Shown here piece after piece: positions 58,721-64,000 of a stretch of 64,000 nucleotides of DNA (positions are counted from its first letter, which is position 1; every line of letters begins with the position of its first letter). The stretch comes from Gnetum montanum (Eukaryota > Streptophyta > Gnetopsida > Gnetales > Gnetaceae), in NCBI GenBank assembly GCA_015680685.1, contig MNCI01037805.1, forward strand, positions 362,804-426,803, written 5' to 3'. Below the pieces are notes generated by a model. That model was not told where the DNA came from and searched no databases. It was given only the letters and a program-made list of their open reading frames with translations. The translations under genes were made by a program, and so were the position numbers.

Positions 58721-58763
58721 CTCTTTGAGTTACACTTGGAAGCTCTACTCACAACATGCTTAA
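58721..58763 (-). repeat. Truncated terminal repeat of G at the junction with H
   Basis: GAGTTACACTTGGAAGCTCT and the following ACTCACAACATGCTTAA match 51790-51823 at the other end of G in the same orientation. Homology stops at about 58763, where H sequence begins. Confidence 0.75.
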
Positions 58764-58776
58764 CTTTGGGCCTTTA

Positions 58777-60260
58777 CATCTTACAAATAGGCAAGTAGAA
58801 GAGGCTCTCTTATTATCAAAAACCAACAAACAAGCACAAGAGGCCCAAGAAGCTATGTTTTACACAAACTAGGAAAGCTGGTGATCAACAACCCATATTT
58901 ACTATGGATGATAAAACATTGAAACAATGGCAGGATGTTATAGACACTATTCAAGCTTATTTAAATGTTTAGATATATTTAGCTAAAAAATCTACTACGC
59001 AAGCAATTATAAATGCTATATATAATTTTAAGGGTAATCTTAGAAAATGGTGGAATCACATTCCTATTCCTATTAAACAAAGGCTTGTTACTTAACCAAC
59101 AGTTATTTTCCTTAATGCCATTATCAAAGAATTCATAGGACATAAAGGCAATCTTGAAGAAGTTTATAGAGATAGATATTTCAAAGCACGCCTAAACAAA
59201 ATTCAAGATTTACCTAAATTCTTAGATGCCATGGAACAGTGGTATTATTACGGAAAATTAACACATGAGGTAGCAGCCAAAGAACATCTTCTAATATGTC
59301 TTCCATAACCATTTTGCAATACATATATGGTAGAATTAAAAAAACAAAATTTACATATTTTTTATATGAGTTTTGGGCAAATCAGACAATTTCTAGAGCA
59401 AACAAATAGGGAACTTTGTTATGCTCAACAAATGCAAAATTTAGTCCAAAAACTTAGTACAAAATTAGGTAGAGATTTTTGTTTAACACTATGTCCTGAA
59501 GAAAAATACAAAGATAAAGAAAAGAAAAAATCCAAACAAAAATGTCATACTTGTACATCCTCTCAACTGCGACCTTCTCATAAACAATGACGAAGAAAAT
59601 CTTCTCAACTGCCTCACCATGTTCGTAAATATCCTAGTTATTTTCGATGTCATCTGAAACGTCTATCTCCAACAAAGGTCAAATGTTTTATTTGTGGTGG
59701 TCCTCACTATGCACCTAAATGTCCTCATAAAGATTGTGATAAAAAGAAAATTCATTTTATTACAAAACACAATATCTGGGAAACAAACTTGAAATGGGTT
59801 TATAACCCTAAAACCTCCACTATTCCCTACAATCCTAATGAGGATATGTATCCTTCTGATCCTTTCGATTCGGATTCTTTTTCTGGCCAAGGGGAGTGCG
59901 GATTTTTCACCTCAATTATCTAATTCCTCTTATCCAGAACGACCACATTCTGACTCCTTTAATGATGATGTCTAATATTGCAATATGAATAAAGCATCCA
60001 CGTCCAAACCTTGACATCTACAACAAATAGACCAGGTACAAACTCAATTAGAAATAGCAAAAGTAGAATTAGGTAGATTAAAAACTAAACTTAAGAAAAC
60101 ACCGTTAGATGAATTGACTAAGTATATAGCTTTAGATAAATAGGTAAAAGAAAAACGTTTAGAAGTCAAAGCCTTGAAAAATTATTTAAAAGAAATATAA
60201 CTATCACTATATAGCCAACCTGAAGTCTCCGACACTAAGCATATGGAAACACTGGAAGAA
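58777..60260 (+). pseudogene. H coat protein region with zinc knuckle
   Basis: It begins H-L-T-N-R-Q-V-E-E-A, in step with G. The open stretch 59327-59590 has Q-I-R-Q-F-L-E-Q and a Lys-rich end (K-D-K-E-K-K-K-S-K-Q-K). It ends at a TGA (59588-59590); the zinc knuckle C-F-I-C-G-G-P-H-Y-A-P-K-C follows at 59684-59722, then I-H-F-I-T and D-P-F-D-S-D. Further stops lie after 59900. This covers the part hidden by the N gap in G. Confidence 0.75.
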
Positions 60261-61072
60261 TGAATAAAAGAAGAAGAGAAAGAACATCAACCTAAACAAA
60301 AGGAGAATAGGCTTCAATTATCATTATTAAGGCAAGCTAGAATTCAGCAATTACAAACATTCATGGATATGGCCCAAAAAGAAATAGATAAACTTCAAGA
60401 AGAAGAAGCAAAGGAACAACAACTAGCTTATCTAGAAGAATCTTCACAAATCAATACTATCAGGATAAATCAAAATAAGGAAAGTTAGGTAAAAACACCT
60501 CTTTGCACTTTTTGAATTAAATTACCAAGTTTTAAGCCCTATCCTATCAATGCACTAATTGATTCATGTGCTGAAATCAGCCTAGCCAAAGAATCCATTA
60601 TACCTTCTTTCCTATGGAAAGAAAGATCAAAGTTTATGGTTAGTTTTAATAAAATTGATAAGCCTATTTCTAATATGTTTAATCTTCCTCTTTTAATTCC
60701 TTATAAATCTATCATGCACTTCCAAGTACATGCCATTGAATGGCTTTTTTATGATATGGTTATAGGCGTTGCAACTTAGCATTATTAGAATCATATACTA
60801 TAAGCCATGATAAAATATATATAGGCTTATATGAATTTCCAAGAATTTATTATCCTATTAATATATTTGAAAAACAAAAATACAAAATTCCCAAAACACA
60901 ATGGATAGTTAATCAGGTCCAAAAACACTCCAACGAGTTCGACATAATTAAGCAAAAGCTATTATCTATAGCCAATGATGATCCTACGACTTTTCACCAT
61001 AAAAAACAACATTGGTGTCATATTGAACTCTTAGATGGTATAACACCTTTAGCCAAAGCTCATCACATAGGA
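60261..61072 (+). pseudogene. H protease region and linker
   Basis: A-L-I-D-S-C-A-E-I-S-L-A-K near 60552-60590 is the aspartic protease active site with Cys in place of Gly. Y-I-G-L-Y-E-F-P-R-I-Y-Y near 60821-60856 and W-I-V-N-Q-V-Q-K-H follow. Several stops and a frameshift occur. The mutated D-S-G suggests no activity. Confidence 0.65.
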
Positions 61073-61636
61073 ATGTCCCCTAAATTAAAAGAAGAATGTG
61101 CACAAGAGATAAAACAATTATTAGAAAAAGGTTTAATACAAACAAGTACAAGTATGTTCTCTTGCGTAGCATTTTATGTTAATAAACGAACTGAATTAGT
61201 ACAAGGAAAGAAGAGATTAGTGGTTAATTATAAACCTCTAAATGTTATAATTAAATTAGTCCAACATCCTATTCTTAGCAAAGATGATCTCTTCCAACGA
61301 CTACAAGGGACACATATATATTCTAAAATTGACTTGAAATCTAGCTTTTCGCAAATACAAGTATACCCCGAAGATAGATGGAAAATTACCTTCATAGTAC
61401 CACAAGATCTATACGAATGGACAGTACTACCTTTCAGTATTAAAACAACCCCATCTATTTTCCAAAGTCATATTGACGCTATATTTAAAAATTATCCATT
61501 TATTCTTGTTTATATAGATGATATTTTAGTAATGTCTAAGTCGACTACAGATCATCTCAAACACCTAAAACAATTCTATCAAATTATAGACCAAAATGGC
61601 TTAGTACTTTCTCCTTCTGAGAAAAAATGCAAATAG
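61073..61636 (+). pseudogene. H reverse transcriptase, palm and fingers open
   Basis: 188 codons are open: L-V-V-N-Y-K-P-L-N-V-I-I-K, Y-S-K-I-D-L-K-S-S-F-S-Q-I, F-I-V-P-Q and V-Y-I-D-D-I-L-V (about 61508-61531) with both catalytic Asp. It ends C-K then TAG at 61634-61636. The rest of the RT and connection (61637-61985) is full of stops. The usual first part of the RT is present, so the copy is younger or less decayed than G here, but it is not functional as a whole. Confidence 0.83.
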
Positions 61637-61986
61637 CTATTGATGAAGTCAATTTTTTAGGTGTTGTAATTAAAAATGGGCAGATTACATTACAAGAAGA
61701 TATCCTTAAAGATATTACTAAATTTTCAGATATAATAAAACAAAAAACCTAGTTACAATGGTTTTTAGGTTGCTTAAATTATCTCTCTCGCTTTTACAAA
61801 AATCTGGCTAAAGATTGAAAACTCTTAAATAAACAGCTAACCCAACAAGCAGGACCTTGGACAACACAACATACAAGAGCAGTCCAAAGATTAGAAGATC
61901 AATGTACAAAGTTGCCATATTTAAGAGTACCAACAAATGGCACATTGATTTTAGAAACAGATGCCTCTGAAGAATTCTAGGGTGAT

Positions 61987-62328
61987 GTGTTAAAAGAAGA
62001 TCTCCAAGGAATAACGTATGTCTATAGATATGCAAGTGGCAAGTTCAATGTTGCAGAGAATAATTATCATTCCACGCATAAAGAATTATTAGCTATTATA
62101 CGAGGAATTAAAAAATTCAGGTTGTTCTTACAAGAAAAGGAATTCATAATTAGATCAGATCTCAAACACTTTGACAAGTACCTACAGACCAAACATCTCA
62201 ATAAGGTCGCCCATACTAAGCTAATAAGATGGTCTTTATATATGTCTAATTTTACATATAAAACTCAATATCTTAGTGGTAAAGATAGTAATTTAGTATA
62301 TTATCTAACGTGTGAATTTCAATACTAA
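61987..62328 (+). pseudogene. H RNase H
   Basis: 113 codons open: Y-R-Y-A-S-G-K-F, S-T-H-K-E-L-L-A-I-I-R-G-I-K-K-F, I-I-R-S-D-L-K-H-F-D-K-Y and Y-L-S-G-K-D-S-N-L-V. The Glu of H-K-E-L and Asp of S-D-L-K match catalytic positions of caulimovirid RNase H. The first Asp region (61955-61985) has a stop just before 61981. It ends TAA at 62326-62328, overlapping ORF2 in another frame. Confidence 0.8.
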
Positions 62329-63215
62329 TATTTCTTGTATGTGTAGAATTATTCTTGAGTGAAGGATGGGAGCTTCGTTCAAGTCAAAGAGTTCTTCCTT
62401 ATCCTTATACTTGCCTGTATCTCTCTAAGGCTCAAATCACCCATATCTACAATGAGTATTATAATGATTGGGATTATTATGCTAATGCTTCTTATGAACA
62501 AAACCTCCTACCTCACATCTCTTATACCTATTATAGTCATCCCAATCCTTGCCTAGAAGAAATCTATCTGCTTGTCCATATAAAAACTAGTATCTGTGTT
62601 AATCAGTTTGTAAATGAGTGTTATATTTTTGATAATCTTTTACACTGGCCACGTTACAAACCTTTTGACTGCCATTTTTACCATATTGATTTTAACTTAC
62701 CATTGGATCTCCTTGCAAATAATGAACCTTTTTGGCAATGGTGGTCTCTTTATGGTCACACACCTAAACATTATCCAGACCATTATGATCTAGCCACTAT
62801 ACAAAGATTTCTTGTTTCACCACATGGAGATTTTCAATATTTCACTAGTATGGATACAATGGCTTATTTTTCATTCCAATCAACAAGTCCTTCCTACTTC
62901 CTGACGACCAGTCTCAGCAGAAGGACAGATTGGAATCATCCATGGAAACTGGCATGGTACCAGGATATTCTCATTGCTACAGCTATTGACATTATTACTC
63001 ACTATCAACAAAATCATGTCTATCCATCCACTCTTGAACCATATAATTATGACACATCATTTTGGCACCTCTTTCAAGAAGGTGAAATATGGCGTGTAAA
63101 GTGGCATGAACTTGCTTTTCAATACAGTTGGCATGTTGTCTCTTCTTCTAATGGTCTAGAGGAAGGCATAGATCCAGAAGAAGTAGGATCCAATGACAAT
63201 AGTAGCAGCACTTAA
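62316..63215 (+). CDS. H ORF2: intact 286-codon (or longer) protein of unknown function, no AUG
   Basis: The frame opens after a TGA at 62313-62315, overlaps the RNase H stop by about 13 bp, and runs to TAA at 63213-63215. No ATG occurs until about residue 166; TTG at 62355 gives 286 codons. The protein is rich in Trp, Tyr and His: E-G-W-E-L-R-S-S-Q-R-V, D-W-D-Y-Y-A-N-A-S-Y-E, W-Q-W-W-S-L-Y-G-H, H-P-W-K-L-A-W-Y-Q-D and W-R-V-K-W-H-E-L-A-F. No domain is recognised. It ends with acidic and Ser residues. Position after RNase H recalls ORF IV of rice tungro bacilliform virus, which is made from a spliced RNA. The G copy keeps the same start without ATG. It is described as found and shows no proof of expression. 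Confidence 0.6.
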   Translation: MSILIFLVCVELFLSEGWELRSSQRVLPYPYTCLYLSKAQITHIYNEYYNDWDYYANASYEQNLLPHISYTYYSHPNPCLEEIYLLVHIKTSICVNQFVNECYIFDNLLHWPRYKPFDCHFYHIDFNLPLDLLANNEPFWQWWSLYGHTPKHYPDHYDLATIQRFLVSPHGDFQYFTSMDTMAYFSFQSTSPSYFLTTSLSRRTDWNHPWKLAWYQDILIATAIDIITHYQQNHVYPSTLEPYNYDTSFWHLFQEGEIWRVKWHELAFQYSWHVVSSSNGLEEGIDPEEVGSNDNSSST

Positions 63216-63702
63216 AGTCCTGACCATCCTTCGTCAGCCACATAAAAGGTGTATAGTAAAAGGTGTACAATAAAATAAAATCATATCATAATAGTAATAT
63301 ATGCTCTAAGTCTCCCTTATCATTTACTCTTCCTATTCTTCCATTTTGCTCTATAAAAAGGATCTATGATCCCATTGCAAACACAAATCAGAAGCAAGCA
63401 CTAAGCAAGAGTCTTAGAGAAGGTGTGCAAGTGTGTGAGTGTGAGTGTGCAAGTAGTCTGGTAGTTGTGTCTATAAGCTAGGTAGAGAAATCTTGGAGAG
63501 CTGCTCTCTGAGCCTCTAAAAGCATTCCTACTCATGCAGAGATATCTCAAAGAGTTACACAATGTGCCTTTGAAAGCATTACTGCTGAAGAGTCCTATCT
63601 GGTAACAAAGAAATCTCAAAGAGCTATGTAGTGAGCCTTTGAAAACATTCCTGTTAACCCTATACAAATTGTAAAGAAAATAATAGACATTGGTTTGAAC
63701 AC
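63216..63702 (+). promoter_or_regulatory. H terminal region: TATA box and triple leader repeat
   Basis: CTATAAAAAG at 63351-63360 is the probable promoter of pregenomic RNA. GT-rich sequence (63420-63460) follows. Three imperfect copies of AGAAATCTCAAAGAGCTATG and its neighbours lie at about 63484-63530, 63537-63583 and 63607-63652. The region ends at GAACAC near 63702, short of the G terminus. Confidence 0.75.
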
Positions 63703-64000
63703 TTTATGAGGACACTTAGGTGCATAGTGAGGACCACCACAAATGAAACATTTGACCTCTATTGGAGACAGACGTTTTGGACAACGTCGAAAATAACCAG
63801 AACATGGTGAGCTAGTTAAGAAGATTTTCTTCGCCATTATTTACGAGAAGGTCGTGGTTGAGAGGATGTACAGGTGCGACATTTTTGTTTGGATTTTTTA
63901 TTTTTTTTATTTTGTATTTTTCTTCAGGACATAATGTTAAACAAAAATCTCTACCTAATTTTGTACTAAGGTTTTGGACTAAATTTTGTGTTTGTTGAGC
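63703..64000 (-). mobile_element. Copy I: third caulimovirid fragment (coat protein), running off the window
   Basis: Minus-strand sequence matches G and H coat protein: C-F-I-C-G-G-P-H-Y-A-P-K-C-P-H-K near 63750-63700, then basic sequence and a T-rich + strand (Lys-rich coat protein end) to 64000. The join with H has at most one or two bases of shared sequence. Upstream and downstream parts lie outside the window. Confidence 0.75.

Larger units (their letters stand above)
51788..58763 (-). mobile_element. Copy G: endogenous caulimovirid (plant pararetrovirus), nearly full length
   Basis: Minus-strand order: terminal repeat remnant, tRNA-Met primer site, 30K-type movement protein, coiled coil and coat protein with zinc knuckle, protease, RT, RNase H, ORF2 and a terminal promoter/leader region. 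There is no integrase, which separates it from LTR retrotransposons. Many stops show it is a dead, old copy. It cuts the 5' end of element F. A 173-base N gap (55972-56144) lies in the coat-protein region. Genus was not determined; a link to gymnosperm-type endogenous caulimovirids is only a guess. Confidence 0.85.
58764..63702 (+). mobile_element. Copy H: endogenous caulimovirid, 5'-truncated, opposite to G
   Basis: A plus-strand copy starting inside the coat protein and running through protease, RT, RNase H and ORF2 to the promoter/leader region, where it stops about 50 bp short of the end seen in G. It lies back to back with G and is followed by a third fragment in minus orientation (I). 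The join at 58763/58764 has about 13 bp of unmatched filler (CTTTGGGCCTTTA) before homology resumes near 58777. Confidence 0.85.

Noticed and set aside
62359-62556. A 65-codon ATG frame with hydrophobic repeats overlapping ORF2.
   Set aside because: It is a shifted reading of ORF2, which is longer and matched in G codon by codon.
63401-63667. An 88-codon minus-strand frame with repeated N-A-F-K-G-like units.
   Set aside because: It is the antisense of the triple leader repeat, and lies on the wrong strand for H.

Overview
The window looks like nuclear DNA of a land plant with a repeat-rich genome, plausibly a gymnosperm, though nothing in it fixes the species. It is A+T-rich by eye. One host gene with five exons sits among nested, decayed retroelements of plant-specific types: Tat/Athila-like Ty3/gypsy elements with a tRNA-Asp-type primer site, a chromovirus integrase, a plant LINE, and endogenous caulimovirid (plant pararetrovirus) copies. 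The only gene that looks intact and host-encoded is NDUFS4, the 18-kDa Fe-S-fraction subunit of mitochondrial complex I, at 29010-34128 (+). Elements are lettered here: K (chromovirus), C, B, D, E, A, F (Tat/Athila-like), J (non-coding LTR element), G, H, I (caulimovirid copies).

Left region (1-28.5 kb) is a nest. The oldest layer is K, a chromovirus integrase on the + strand, visible between insertions (about 16.92-17.03, 21.27-21.52 and 27.92-28.29 kb). Elements C (-), E (+, 17039-21267) and A (+, 21526-27911) lie in or against it. A is flanked by the 5-bp duplication GATAG and E by TGTAT/TGTAG. B (-, 1806-15037, 13.2 kb) sits inside the gag of C with the duplication TAAGC/TAAGG; the C gag frame resumes exactly across it. 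D (only 1-343 seen) appears to be a second insertion in C. B is the only copy with a full set: gag, PR, RT, RNase H, INT and a 3' ORF3. A and F keep gag and protease but lose RT-RH-INT at what looks like the same breakpoint. E keeps the front of gag joined to the coiled-coil half of ORF3. They look like non-autonomous partners of B-like elements.

Middle region (28.5-34.9 kb) is NDUFS4 with its upstream and downstream flanks; introns 1 and 3 share a diverged repeat. J (34921-41648, TSD TTTGT, - strand) follows. It has good LTRs and an initiator-tRNA-Met primer site but about 5.1 kb of interior with no recognisable gag or pol. A 398-bp duplication around a single N lies at its left end.

Right region: a dead plant LINE reverse transcriptase (41.85-42.32 kb) is interrupted by F (-, 42326 to about 51787). 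The 5' end of F is cut by caulimovirid copies: G (-, 51.79-58.76 kb: movement protein, coat protein, protease, RT, RNase H, ORF2 and a terminal repeat beside a tRNA-Met primer site), H (+, 58.76-63.70 kb, 5'-truncated) and I (-, 63.70 kb to the end). G and H are back to back. H keeps an uninterrupted ORF2 of 286 codons with no AUG, although the rest of the copy is broken. That ORF, the palindrome arrays in the LTR U3 regions, and the recurring gag-protease derivatives are the points most worth a second look.

All statements come from reading the sequence. No alignment, database search or dating was run, and domain names rest on motif recognition.
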